A DNA stretch of 63,568 bases from Lachnospiraceae bacterium (lineage in GTDB: Bacteria > Bacillota > Clostridia > Lachnospirales > Lachnospiraceae): contig JAEDCQ010000010.1 of the NCBI GenBank assembly GCA_016294075.1, forward strand, positions 1-63,568, given 5' to 3'. The notes under the pieces are model-generated. The model saw only the letters and a program-made list of their open reading frames with translations. It made no database searches and was not told the DNA's origin. Below, piece by piece: positions 24,909 through 33,194 of this stretch. Made by a program: the position numbers and the translations under genes. Positions within the stretch are counted from its first letter, which is position 1, and every line of letters begins with the position of its first letter.

Positions 24909-25286
24909 ATGATTAAAAAAGTATCTACAGAAAAAGCACCGGCAGCAATCGGACCGTACTCACAGGCAGTGATTGCAGGAAAGATGTTATTTGCATCCGG
25001 ACAGATTCCGATTAATCCGGAAACCGGCAGTGTGGAAGCGGAAGGCATCGAAGCCCAGACAGAACAGGTAATGAAAAATATAGGAGCTGTTCTGGTAGCA
25101 GGCGGATGCGGTTATGAGAATGTTGTAAAAACGACATGTTTTCTGGCTGATATGGCAGATTTTGCTGCATTTAATGCGGTATATGAGAAATACTTTACAC
25201 AAAAGCCGGCAAGAAGCTGTGTGGCCGTAAAACAGCTTCCGAAGGATGTTCTTTGTGAAGTGGAAGTAATTGCATGTCTGTATTAA
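24909..25286 (+). CDS. ridA: RidA family enamine/imine deaminase
   Basis: The 125-residue protein has the full YjgF/RidA pattern: APAAIGPYSQAVIAGKMLFASGQIPINPETG, here quoted in parts (AIGPYSQAV; FASGQIPINPETG), the TTCFLADMADFAAFNAVY segment, and PARSCVAVKQLPKD with the catalytic arginine. It hydrolyses reactive 2-aminoacrylate-type enamines made by PLP enzymes. GGAGGA at 24895-24900 is 8 nt from ATG 24909 and only 2 nt from ATG 24903, so the later start was chosen. Its end overlaps the shikimate kinase start by 13 bp. Confidence 0.93.
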   Translation: MIKKVSTEKAPAAIGPYSQAVIAGKMLFASGQIPINPETGSVEAEGIEAQTEQVMKNIGAVLVAGGCGYENVVKTTCFLADMADFAAFNAVYEKYFTQKPARSCVAVKQLPKDVLCEVEVIACLY

Positions 25287-25810
25287 AACAAAAAGGCAGT
25301 AACCTAATTTTGATTGGAATGCCCGGAGCCGGAAAAAGTACGGTGGGTGTTGTCCTTGCCAAGAATATGGGACTTCGTTTTCTGGATTCCGATATTTGTA
25401 TTCAGGAACAGGAGGGGAAGCTTCTCCATGAGATTATTGCGCAGTCCGGGCTGAATGCTTTTATGGAAACAGAAAACAGAATTAATGCATCCCTGCAGAC
25501 AGAAAAAAGTGTGATTGCAACAGGGGGAAGCGTAGTATACGGCAAAGAGGCAATGGAACACTTTAAAGATATGGGGACGGTGATTTATTTAAAACTGCCT
25601 TATGATGAGATTAAAGAACGTCTCGGAGATTTGACAAAACGCGGTGTGGTGTTAAAACCGGGACAGACACTGAAGGATTTGTATGAGGAGCGTATTCCGT
25701 TATACGAAAAATATGCGGATATCACAATTAACTGTACAGGTAAAGCTATTCGGGAAATTGTGTCGGAAATAGGCAAAAACTGTGAAAATATGCATAAAGG
25801 AAGAATTTGA
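25274..25810 (+). CDS. aroK: shikimate kinase
   Basis: The 178-residue P-loop kinase has Walker A GMPGAGKST (about residues 15-23), FLDSD with the Mg-binding aspartate, and VIATGGSVVY, the shikimate-binding GG motif. LTKRGVVLKPGQTLKDLYEERIPLYEK gives the lid and the conserved YEER-PLY motif (quoted here in parts: LKPGQTLKDLYEER; IPLYEK). It converts shikimate to shikimate-3-phosphate. The start overlaps ridA, and the DMT gene follows within 1 bp, so translation is coupled. No other aro gene is in the window. Confidence 0.9.
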   Translation: MSVLKQKGSNLILIGMPGAGKSTVGVVLAKNMGLRFLDSDICIQEQEGKLLHEIIAQSGLNAFMETENRINASLQTEKSVIATGGSVVYGKEAMEHFKDMGTVIYLKLPYDEIKERLGDLTKRGVVLKPGQTLKDLYEERIPLYEKYADITINCTGKAIREIVSEIGKNCENMHKGRI

Positions 25811-25811
25811 A

Positions 25812-26708
25812 ATGAAGAAACAGATGATAAGTGCTACAGAACTCTTATTGACCGCATTCATCTGGGGTGTTGCATTTGTTGCACAAAGTGTCGGAATGGA
25901 TTATATCGGACCTTTTACGTTTAATTGTGTCCGTTCCATCATTGGCGGATTGGTATTGATTCCCCTGATATGGTTTTTGAGGAAGAAAGACCGGACGGAG
26001 CGCTCCGAAAAAGAAATAAAATCATATAACAAATATACCCTTCTTGGCGGTATCTGCTGTGGTTTTTTTCTGGCGGTGGCCAGCAGCTTTCAGCAGTTTG
26101 GAATTATGCATACCACGGTTGGAAAAGCAGGATTTATCACAGCATTGTACATTGTAATAGTTCCTATTTTAGGTATCTTTACGAAAAAGAAGGTATCCTT
26201 GATGGTGTGGATAAGCTGTATTATTGCGGTAATCGGTTTTTATCTTCTGAGTATTTCGGGACAGGTTCAAATTAACAAAGGAGATATTCTTGTGCTAATC
26301 TGCGCGGTTTTATTCTCCTTCCATATCTTGGTTATTGATTATTTTTCGCCAAAGGGTGATTGTGTGGCAATCTCCTGTATTCAGTTTTTTACAAGCGGTA
26401 TTATCTGCGGTATTTGTATGCTGCTATTTGAAAATCCGCAGATAGAAAAGATTTTGGAAGCGTATATCCCGATTCTGTATGCGGGTGTTATGTCGTGTGG
26501 TGTTGCGTATACATTACAGATAGTAGGGCAGAAAAATATGGAGCCGACAGTTGCTTCGTTGATTTTGTCTTTGGAATCTGTTTTCTCCGCACTTGCCGGC
26601 TGGGTGATTCTGGGTCAGAAGCTGAGTACGAAAGAATTGATGGGATGTATACTTGTCTTTATTGCGGTTCTGTTGGCACAGATGCCGCAAAATAACAAAA
26701 TTGCATAA
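25812..26708 (+). CDS. EamA/DMT family transporter
   Basis: The 298-residue protein has ten hydrophobic helices in two EamA repeats (LLLTAFIWGVAFVAQSVGMD at the start; VASLILSLESVFSALAGWV near the end). DMT exporters move amino acids or metabolites; the substrate is unknown. ATG 25812 with AAAGGA at 25796-25801 was preferred. The 3' end overlaps the -35 element of the spoVAE promoter candidate. Confidence 0.88.
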   Translation: MKKQMISATELLLTAFIWGVAFVAQSVGMDYIGPFTFNCVRSIIGGLVLIPLIWFLRKKDRTERSEKEIKSYNKYTLLGGICCGFFLAVASSFQQFGIMHTTVGKAGFITALYIVIVPILGIFTKKKVSLMVWISCIIAVIGFYLLSISGQVQINKGDILVLICAVLFSFHILVIDYFSPKGDCVAISCIQFFTSGIICGICMLLFENPQIEKILEAYIPILYAGVMSCGVAYTLQIVGQKNMEPTVASLILSLESVFSALAGWVILGQKLSTKELMGCILVFIAVLLAQMPQNNKIA

Positions 26709-26731
26709 TATTTATAAATCCGGGGACAATA
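26703..26731 (+). promoter_or_regulatory. candidate forespore (sigma-F/G) promoter for spoVAE
   Basis: GCATA (26703-26707), 14 bp, GGGGACAATA (26722-26731). The -10 fits the sigma-F pattern GGNRANANTW and the -35 fits GYWTA, though the spacer is 2 bp shorter than the usual sigma-F spacing. Aligned as sigma-G, the spacing equals that of the spoVAA and spoVAD promoters. Confidence 0.5.
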
Positions 26732-26781
26732 ACAAATAAAGGATGTCACACATCCTTATGTATTACAGTTAGGAGTCGGAT

Positions 26782-27138
26782 ATGGATTATATAAATGCAT
26801 TTTGGGTTGGCGGATTAATATGCGCACTGGTACAGATTTTAATGGAAAAAACGAAACTGATGCCGGGACGAATTATGGTGCTTTTAGTATGCAGCGGTAC
26901 ATTATTGCATTTTCTGGGTATTTTCAAACCGATACAGGAATATGCGGGAGCCGGAATTACGGTTCCGTTAATCGGTTTTGGGAAAATACTGATGGAGGGT
27001 GTTATGGAAGCTGTGGATGAGCAGGGGTTTCTGGGGCTCTTTGCAGGCGGTCTGAAGGCCGGTGCAATCGGTACAAGTGCTGCTTTGATTTTAGGTTATC
27101 TTGCAAGTCTGATTTTCAAGCCGAAGATGAAAAAATAA
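26782..27138 (+). CDS. spoVAE: stage V sporulation protein AE
   Basis: The 118-residue membrane protein matches SpoVAE in length and motifs: AFWVGGLICALVQILMEKTK, MPGRIMVLLVCSGTLL, and YAGAGITVPLIGFGKILMEG. It is the third membrane subunit of the dipicolinate channel. It is 2.25 kb from spoVAD, separated by metabolic genes, and has its own candidate promoter. A short stem (26741-26755) lies in its leader. Confidence 0.93.
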   Translation: MDYINAFWVGGLICALVQILMEKTKLMPGRIMVLLVCSGTLLHFLGIFKPIQEYAGAGITVPLIGFGKILMEGVMEAVDEQGFLGLFAGGLKAGAIGTSAALILGYLASLIFKPKMKK

Positions 27139-27173
27139 AAGGGTGTGCTGCAGATATGCAGCATACCCTTTTT
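27138..27173 (+). terminator. terminator after spoVAE
   Basis: AAAGGGTGTGCTGCA and TGCAGCATACCCTTT pair around GATA, followed by T residues. The stem may serve both convergent transcripts. Confidence 0.9.
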
Positions 27174-27195
27174 GGGCAGAATTATAGAAGCGTGT

Positions 27196-27699
27196 TTATG
27201 CAATCGTATAGGGAATCTGTTTTCCGGTCAGAAATTTTGTGATGGAGCGGTCCCAAAGCTGCTCGGCCTGTTTATCAAGGGTAAAAGAAGCATAATCGAC
27301 TGCCGGGGTAAGTGTGATGGTGCCCTGCTCATACTTTATGTTTAAAACAAAATTCTGTACGAAGGTTTGTTCTTTGGTTAATCCTTCCTTAGCCAGAAGC
27401 TGTTTTACGGCCTCGGATTTTAAATAAAGAACGAAGTGGAAGCGGGTAGGTGTACGTTTCCCTTTAATAAAATCAAAACACATCTTTTGCATATCCGACC
27501 ATGAGGCATACTCTTGTGTAAGCAATCGCGCCTTATCAGGATCGTCGTCCGAAAAAAATCCGGTGTTAATGCGGCCGTCTATATGAATGGAAACAAAGCC
27601 TGATATAGAAGCCTCTTTGATAAGAAAAGAGTGAAAACAATCTTCCGTTAACAGCTTTGACATGAAATTTTTCTTGTCTGTTATTTTACATAGAATCAT
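27196..27699 (-). CDS. DUF5721 family protein
   Basis: The 167-residue cytoplasmic protein reads MILCKITDKKNFMSKLLTED at its start, with FFSDDDPDKARLLTQEYASW and a long amphipathic C-terminal half. I recognise it as the DUF5721 family found in Lachnospiraceae, which has no known role. It converges on spoVAE and is divergent from the DegV gene at 27911. The ribosome binding site AAAGGAG-like (complement of about 27705-27712) fits the start. Confidence 0.7.
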   Translation of the reverse strand: MILCKITDKKNFMSKLLTEDCFHSFLIKEASISGFVSIHIDGRINTGFFSDDDPDKARLLTQEYASWSDMQKMCFDFIKGKRTPTRFHFVLYLKSEAVKQLLAKEGLTKEQTFVQNFVLNIKYEQGTITLTPAVDYASFTLDKQAEQLWDRSITKFLTGKQIPYTIA

Positions 27700-27777
27700 A
27701 TGCGTCTCCTTTATGGGTTTAATGTAATATAAAGTGGCAAAATTATCAATATAAATTAAGAAAATGTCGGATTGCCC

Positions 27778-27807
27778 TTTACAAAATCTGTTATTGCATG
27801 CTATTAT
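27778..27807 (+). promoter_or_regulatory. promoter of the first degV gene
   Basis: TTTACA (27778-27783), 18 bp, TATTAT (27802-27807). Confidence 0.55.
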
Positions 27808-27891
27808 AAGTAGTAATTAAAACTACATCGCACAAGATGAATAATAGTGGAAGAAAGGTGTTCTGCCATTTTTACAAAAAGTCGGCATGTC

Positions 27892-27914
27892 GGCAGAATG
27901 AGAGGAAATTATGA
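27892..27914 (+). promoter_or_regulatory. extended ribosome binding leader (GGCAGAATGAGAGGAAA type)
   Basis: The 23 nt here are identical to 9285-9307 before the DUF4097 gene. The core recurs at 38272-38288 before the response regulator and, in part, at 31909-31923 before argJ. Confidence 0.6.
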
Positions 27915-28747
27915 AGTATAAGATTATTGTGGACAGCAGTTGTGAATTACCGGAAAAATATGTAGAAGATACACATTTTTGCAGTATCCCGTTTGGCTTG
28001 GAAATAGATGGAACTCATTTAACGGATGATAAGAGCCTTGACGTGGAGCATTTACTTCATCTGATAGCGGCAAGTCCCCAATGTCCCAAATCATCGTGTC
28101 CTTCACCGCAGCTTTTTATGGAACATATGGATTGTGAAGCCGAGCACATCTACATTGTTACAATTTCTTCACAACTGAGCGGCTGTTATAACAGTGCGGT
28201 TCTGGCAAAAAATATGTTTTCAGAAAAAAATCCTGATAAAAAGATAGTTGTAATAGATTCCCAGTCAGCTTCCTGCGGAGAAACTCAGATTGCACTGCTT
28301 GCTCGTGATCTGGAGGAGGCAGGAAAAAGCTTTGAAGAGATTTCGGAAGCACTGATTGAGTACCGTGATAGAATGCAGACCAGCTTTGTATTGGATAATA
28401 TAGAGACACTTCGTAAGAACGGACGTTTATCCAGAGTGAAAGCTTTGGTGGCGACATCTCTTAATATAAAGCCTGTTCTGGGAGCTGATAAAGGAACCAT
28501 TGTACAGATAGGACAGGGAATCGGCATAAAGAAAGCGTTAAGTAAGCTCGTCGATGTAATAATAAAAAATGGCGGTGATCTTGAAAAGAAACGGATTATT
28601 ATAACGCATTGCAACAATTTAAAGCGTGCGGAAGATGTGAAAAAAATGATACAGGAAAAGGTAAATGTACCGAATATTATGATTATGGCAACAAGAGGAC
28701 TCAGCAGCCTTTATGCCAATGATGGAGGAGTCATTGTAACATATTAG
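27911..28747 (+). CDS. DegV family fatty-acid-binding protein
   Basis: The 278-residue protein starts MKYKIIVDSSCELPEKY and has the DegV markers TISSQLSGCYNSAVLAKNMF and VIDSQSASCGETQIAL, plus LDNIETLRKNGRLSRVKAL. DegV (FakB-type) proteins carry a fatty acid to the kinase FakA so that exogenous fatty acids enter phospholipid synthesis; no fakA is here. The start is set by AGAGGAAA 7 nt before ATG 27911. A second, more divergent DegV protein is encoded at 62589. Confidence 0.9.
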   Translation: MKYKIIVDSSCELPEKYVEDTHFCSIPFGLEIDGTHLTDDKSLDVEHLLHLIAASPQCPKSSCPSPQLFMEHMDCEAEHIYIVTISSQLSGCYNSAVLAKNMFSEKNPDKKIVVIDSQSASCGETQIALLARDLEEAGKSFEEISEALIEYRDRMQTSFVLDNIETLRKNGRLSRVKALVATSLNIKPVLGADKGTIVQIGQGIGIKKALSKLVDVIIKNGGDLEKKRIIITHCNNLKRAEDVKKMIQEKVNVPNIMIMATRGLSSLYANDGGVIVTY

Positions 28748-28755
28748 AATTGTAA

Positions 28756-28784
28756 GCGCCGGCAGGTTTTTCCTGCCGGTGTTT
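28756..28784. terminator. bidirectional terminator
   Basis: CGCCGGCAGG and CCTGCCGGTG pair around TTTTT between convergent genes (degV and the LytTR regulator). Confidence 0.8.
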
Positions 28785-29508
28785 ATTGTTTCAGATGTTC
28801 TTTAAGACGCAGGGCATCTTTTCTGTAAGCGGGATTTAAACGCAATGCTTCGCCATTTTGCAGGGTCAGGCGGAATATATCAACTTGGTTGATATAACGG
28901 GCATTCACAATAGTATTTTTGTTTGAAAAAAAGAAAGTATCAAATATCTGTAACTCCGTAAAGAAATTTTCGATAAAGGCTTCCGCTTCTTTTATTGTTC
29001 CGTCTGCTAAATGCAGCTTAAGCTTCCGGCTTCCGGGCTGTCCCTCGCAATATACAATTTCATTTTCAGTAAGATAGAATACCTCTTTTGAATTACGCAG
29101 CTCCACAGTGGGGATGTACTGCTCCTGTTTTTGTATAATGATTTCATCCAGAATCAGTGATAATTCAGACACGACAATCGGTTTTTGAATAAATACACTG
29201 TTGGGAAGAAGATCGCCGCAACTGCGGTAGTCCAAGGAAGAAATACAGAAGATAATTGGAGATAAAATTCCTTTTTCCTGAATTTCCTTTGCAAGGTCAT
29301 ATGCGGAGTATTCCTCATCCGGCATATCCAGAAAGTAGGCATCGTATACCCGGGGATTATTAAGGAGCGCATCCCGGCTTCCGTAAGTGTCCATATAAAA
29401 AACGCAGGAATTCAAGCGTTTGTCGGATTCTCTTTCGAGCAAACGCTCCATTTGCTTACGGTCTGCAAAATTAGTGTCACAAAGTGCAATGTAAAGTGTA
29501 TTCTGCAT
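28783..29508 (-). CDS. LytTR-family response regulator with atypical receiver
   Basis: The 241-residue protein has an N-terminal CheY-like domain (MQNTLYIALCDTNFADRKQM) and a C-terminal LytTR DNA-binding domain (EIVYCEGQPGSRKLKLHLADGT; FFSNKNTIVNARYINQVD). The expected phospho-acceptor strand reads YDAYFLDMPDEEYSA: an aspartate is present, but the following GMNG-type loop is replaced. The KP lysine is kept (FIQKPI). No histidine kinase is adjacent. It may regulate surface or competence genes as other LytTR proteins do, but the targets are unknown. Confidence 0.85.
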   Translation of the reverse strand: MQNTLYIALCDTNFADRKQMERLLERESDKRLNSCVFYMDTYGSRDALLNNPRVYDAYFLDMPDEEYSAYDLAKEIQEKGILSPIIFCISSLDYRSCGDLLPNSVFIQKPIVVSELSLILDEIIIQKQEQYIPTVELRNSKEVFYLTENEIVYCEGQPGSRKLKLHLADGTIKEAEAFIENFFTELQIFDTFFFSNKNTIVNARYINQVDIFRLTLQNGEALRLNPAYRKDALRLKEHLKQ

Positions 29509-29525
29509 TTTGGGATGCCTCCTGT

Positions 29526-29819
29526 TTATAAAAATGCAATCTCAAAAGGTGCATTGTAAATAAAAAACAGTATTGCAATCTGAAGGAGTAAAATGACAGG
29601 CATTCCATAGACAAAATACCAATGTCTTGTCTTATGCCGGAAAAAATACATGCCGGCTATGCAGCCTAAGCTGCCGCCGATAATGGCAACAGTGAACAGT
29701 GTTGCTTCCGGAATACGGAAAGCATGCTTTTTTGCCTTGTACTTATCCATTCCCATTAAGAAGAAGCCGCTCAGATTCATTATAATAATATATACTGCTA
29801 TTAAAATTACAACGTTCAT
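29526..29819 (-). CDS. DUF1294 membrane protein
   Basis: The 97-residue protein has three to four helices and the DUF1294 pattern NLSGFFLMGMDKYKAKKHAFRIPE (in parts: GMDKYKAKKHAFRIPE), then GGSLGCIAGMYFFRHKTRHW. The family is widespread and of unknown function. It lies between argG and the LytTR gene on the same strand with gaps of 9 and 17 bp, so all three are probably one transcript. Confidence 0.88.
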   Translation of the reverse strand: MNVVILIAVYIIIMNLSGFFLMGMDKYKAKKHAFRIPEATLFTVAIIGGSLGCIAGMYFFRHKTRHWYFVYGMPVILLLQIAILFFIYNAPFEIAFL

Positions 29820-29828
29820 ATAAAATCC

Positions 29829-31052
29829 TTATTTATTGCCTTTTTCAATTTCCTGCATCTTCATTGCACGTACCTTGCAGGAAAGACCGAATAAGTTAAT
29901 AAAGCCTTCTGCATCGTGGTGGTCGTATAAATCACCTGTTGTAAAGGAAGCAATGCTTTCATTGTAGAGAGAATACGGAGAGGTAGTGCCTGCTTTGATA
30001 ATATTGCCCTTGTAAAGCTTAAATTTAACCTCACCTGTTACATACTGCTGTGTAGATTCAATAAATGCCTGTACTGCTTCACGTAACGGAGTAAACCATT
30101 TACCTTCATATACAATCTGGGCGAGCTTATTACCCATATCTGCCTTGAGTGCATATGTATCTCTGTCCAGAATAAGTTCTTCCAACTGCTGGTGTGCTTC
30201 ATAAAGAATGGTTCCGCCGGGAGTTTCATATACACCGCGGGATTTCATACCGACAACACGATTTTCAACAATGTCTACAATACCGATACCATGCTTGCCG
30301 CCTAACGCATTCAGGGTACGGATGATATCGGACACTTTCATCTTCTGACCGTTTACGGAAACGGGGATACCTTTTTCAAATGTCATGGTTACATATTCCC
30401 CTTCATCCGGTGCCTTTTCAGGAGTTGTTCCCAATACGAGCAGATGGTCAAAATTCGGTTCATTGGCAGGGTCCTCCAATTCCAGACCCTCATGGCTGAT
30501 ATGCCATAAGTTACGGTCACGGCTGTAGCTGGAATCTGCTGAGAAAGGAAGGTTGATACCATGTGCTTTGCAGTATTCAATCTCTTCCTCACGGGAATTC
30601 ATAGTCCACTTATCATTTCTCCATGCTGCAATAATTTTTAAATCAGGAGCCAGAGCCTTGATACCAAGCTCAAAACGAATCTGATCATTACCCTTACCGG
30701 TAGCACCGTGACAGATGGCGGTTGCTCCCTCTTTTCTTGCAATCTCAACAAGACGTTTGGCAATGACGGGTCTTGCCATGGAAGTACCTAACAAATATTT
30801 ATTTTCATAAACAGCATGTGCCTGTACACAGGGAACGATATACTCATCACAGAACTCATCAATTACGTCTTCGATATAAAGCTTAGAAGCTCCGCATGAT
30901 TTTGCGCGTTCTTCCAATCCGTCTAATTCCTCTCCCTGTCCGCAGTCAATACATACGCAGACAACATCATAATCAAAGTTTTCTTTTAACCAGGGAATGA
31001 TGGCTGTTGTATCAAGACCGCCTGAATATGCCAAAATAACTTTTTCTTTCAT
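29829..31052 (-). CDS. argG: argininosuccinate synthase
   Basis: The 407-residue enzyme begins MKEKVILAYSGGLDTTAIIPW, with the PP-loop SGGLDT. It continues with the citrulline/aspartate-binding motifs ATGKGNDQIRFELG and NLWHISHEGLELEDP. It joins citrulline and aspartate with ATP in arginine synthesis. GGAGGA (complement of about 31060-31065) sets the start at 31052; longer upstream readings are AT-rich and implausible. It diverges from GNAT-argJ-argB-argD, sharing an ARG-box region. argH is not in the window. Confidence 0.95.
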   Translation of the reverse strand: MKEKVILAYSGGLDTTAIIPWLKENFDYDVVCVCIDCGQGEELDGLEERAKSCGASKLYIEDVIDEFCDEYIVPCVQAHAVYENKYLLGTSMARPVIAKRLVEIARKEGATAICHGATGKGNDQIRFELGIKALAPDLKIIAAWRNDKWTMNSREEEIEYCKAHGINLPFSADSSYSRDRNLWHISHEGLELEDPANEPNFDHLLVLGTTPEKAPDEGEYVTMTFEKGIPVSVNGQKMKVSDIIRTLNALGGKHGIGIVDIVENRVVGMKSRGVYETPGGTILYEAHQQLEELILDRDTYALKADMGNKLAQIVYEGKWFTPLREAVQAFIESTQQYVTGEVKFKLYKGNIIKAGTTSPYSLYNESIASFTTGDLYDHHDAEGFINLFGLSCKVRAMKMQEIEKGNK

Positions 31053-31148
31053 AACGATATCCTCCAAATGTTTTTGAAATAAGAAAAATTTTTCGTGAAA
31101 TTCTTTCTGCATTTCAATATACATCATTTCCATACGGATTGCAAGCGT

Positions 31149-31275
31149 AATTTTATGCATAAAAATATAAAAAATCAAAAAAAAACCAATTTTTTTGAAA
31201 ATATGATTGCATAATATGCATAAACAACGTATAATCATGCATAAATATTATCGGTGGATTGCATATTTTATGAAA
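31149..31275. promoter_or_regulatory. ARG-box-like repeats in the argG / GNAT-argJBD divergent control region
   Basis: ATGCATAAA-type half sites recur at 31153-31162, 31208-31224 (TGCATAATATGCATAA, an imperfect palindrome), 31236-31248 (CATGCATAAATATTA) and 31259-31272. They resemble ArgR operators (CATGAATAAAAATKCA type). The 347-bp gap 31053-31399 holds no gene. Confidence 0.55.
31207..31235 (+). promoter_or_regulatory. promoter for GNAT-argJ-argB-argD
   Basis: TTGCAT (31207-31212), exactly 17 bp, TATAAT (31230-31235). The ARG-box palindrome lies over the -35 and spacer, so ArgR binding would block it. Confidence 0.7.
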
Positions 31276-31399
31276 ATGAAAGAGAAGGATATAGGTTTTT
31301 TCCATAAAATTATTTAAAATAAGGAAAAAACTGTTGCGAAATATTCTGTTTCGTAAGATGATAAAGGAATGGAAATTTCATTCGGAGAGCAGGTGAAAT

Positions 31400-31843
31400 A
31401 TGGTACGCAGTATGACAATAGCGGATTATGAAAAAGTATATGCTTTATGGAAACAGATTAAAGGATTTGCCATGCGTAGTGTAGATGATTCCAAAGAAGG
31501 CGTGGAGCGTTTTTTGAAACGGAATCCGAAAACGAGCGTTGTTGCGATAGAGGACGGAAATGTTGTCGGTGCGATTCTGTGTGGTCATGACGGGCGAAGA
31601 GGCTGCATGTATCATGTTTGTGTGCACCCTGCATACAGACGTCGGGGAATCGGAAAAGAGATGGTTGTGTATGCGATGAAGCGGCTTCAGGAAGAAGAAA
31701 TAAACAAGGTGTCGTTAATTGCATTTACCTCCAATGATATCGGTAATGCATTCTGGAATACAATCGGATGGACCAGACGAAATGATTTGAACTATTACGA
31801 CTTTACATTAAATACGAATAATATCGTACGATTTAATCAATAA
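31400..31843 (+). CDS. GNAT family N-acetyltransferase
   Basis: The 147-residue protein has the GNAT core: VVAIEDGNVVGAILCGHDGRRG, YHVCVHPAYRRRGIGKEMV (acetyl-CoA-binding R/Q-x-x-G-x-G/A as RRRGIG) and FWNTIGWTRRND. It is the first gene after the arginine promoter and precedes argJ, so a role as a glutamate N-acetyltransferase (short ArgA) is possible. It could equally be an unrelated acetylase. The substrate is not shown by the sequence. Confidence 0.85.
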   Translation: MVRSMTIADYEKVYALWKQIKGFAMRSVDDSKEGVERFLKRNPKTSVVAIEDGNVVGAILCGHDGRRGCMYHVCVHPAYRRRGIGKEMVVYAMKRLQEEEINKVSLIAFTSNDIGNAFWNTIGWTRRNDLNYYDFTLNTNNIVRFNQ

Positions 31844-31924
31844 GAAAGATTACATATTACTTACACAGATTATTATTTTATTATACAAAGAAAAGACGTT
31901 AAGGCGTTGGAATGAGAGGAAAAT

Positions 31925-33148
31925 ATGGAAAAAATTCAGGGCGGTGTAACCGCAGCAAAAGGTTTTATGGCAGCAAGTGTGGGAGCAGAGATTAAATATA
32001 AGAACAGAAAAGATATGGCAATGATTTTTTCGAAGACGCCGTGTGTGACAGCCGGAACCTTTACTACAAACGTGGTAAAAGCGGCATGTGTACAATGGGA
32101 TCAGAAAATAGTAAAAGAATCCGAAGCCGTTCATGCAGTGGTAGTGAATTCCGGCATCGCAAACGCCTGTACGGGAAAACAGGGCTTTGATGCCTGTAAG
32201 GCAACGGCTGAGGCTGTAAAGGAAGTATTGGATGTTCCGGTGGATTCCTGTCTGGTGGCTTCCACAGGTGTTATCGGAATGCAGTTGCCGATAGACAGAT
32301 TGGCAAATGGTGTTAAAATGATGGCACCAAAGCTGGATGACGGTATGGATGCGGCTCATGAAGCAGCATGTGCCATCATGACAACGGATACCGTTCCAAA
32401 GGAAGTAGCCGTTACTTTTAAGTTAGGAGACAAAAAAGTGACACTTGGCGGTATGTCCAAGGGCTCCGGCATGATTCATCCCAATATGTGTACAATGCTG
32501 GGATTTTTAACGACAGATATTGCCATTGAAAAGAGTTTATTGCAGGAGGCTTTGAGTCTGGTAGTAAAGGATACCTTTAATATGATTACGGTTGACGGGG
32601 ATACTTCCACCAATGATACGCTTCTTATTATGGCAAACGGGCTTGCGGGAAATGAAGTAATAACTACAAAAGGAGAGGCATATCAGACCTTTGTGGATGC
32701 TTTGTTTTTCGTGTGTGAGTTTCTTGCAAAGAAGATGGCAGGGGATGGAGAAGGAGCGAGCAAGCTTTTTGAAGCAAAGGTTGTGAATGCAAAGAGTAAA
32801 GAGGATGCAAGAATCTTATCCAGGGCAATCGTTGCAAGCAATCTATCAAAGGCTGCTATTTACGGCTGTGATGCAAACTTTGGACGTTTCCTTTGTGCTA
32901 TGGGCTATTCGGGAGCACAGTTTGACCAGAATGATGTGGAACTGTTCTTTGAAAGCAAGGAGGGACGTTTGCAGGTATTTGATAAAGGAACTCCGATTGT
33001 GTTTGATGAGGAAGAAGCGACAAAGATACTTGGTGCAGATGAGGTTACCATTTTCGTGGATATGCATGAAGGCAGTGAGAGTGCAACCGCATGGGGCTGT
33101 GACCTTACTTACGATTATGTTAAAATCAATGCAGACTACAGGTCATAG
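31925..33148 (+). CDS. argJ: bifunctional ornithine acetyltransferase / N-acetylglutamate synthase
   Basis: The 407-residue protein is full length. Self-cleavage occurs before the nucleophilic threonine in MIHPNMCTMLGFLTTDIAI; here Cys precedes Thr where Ala is usual. VDGDTSTNDTLLIMANG and IYGCDANFGRFLCAMGYSG are conserved. It recycles the acetyl group from N-acetylornithine to glutamate. Its leader is a variant of the GAATGAGAGGAAA ribosome binding site. argC, often next to argJ, is missing from this cluster. Confidence 0.95.
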   Translation: MEKIQGGVTAAKGFMAASVGAEIKYKNRKDMAMIFSKTPCVTAGTFTTNVVKAACVQWDQKIVKESEAVHAVVVNSGIANACTGKQGFDACKATAEAVKEVLDVPVDSCLVASTGVIGMQLPIDRLANGVKMMAPKLDDGMDAAHEAACAIMTTDTVPKEVAVTFKLGDKKVTLGGMSKGSGMIHPNMCTMLGFLTTDIAIEKSLLQEALSLVVKDTFNMITVDGDTSTNDTLLIMANGLAGNEVITTKGEAYQTFVDALFFVCEFLAKKMAGDGEGASKLFEAKVVNAKSKEDARILSRAIVASNLSKAAIYGCDANFGRFLCAMGYSGAQFDQNDVELFFESKEGRLQVFDKGTPIVFDEEEATKILGADEVTIFVDMHEGSESATAWGCDLTYDYVKINADYRS

Positions 33149-33194
33149 TAATACAATTACCTATTATATATAAATGAAACCGGAGGAAATTTAC

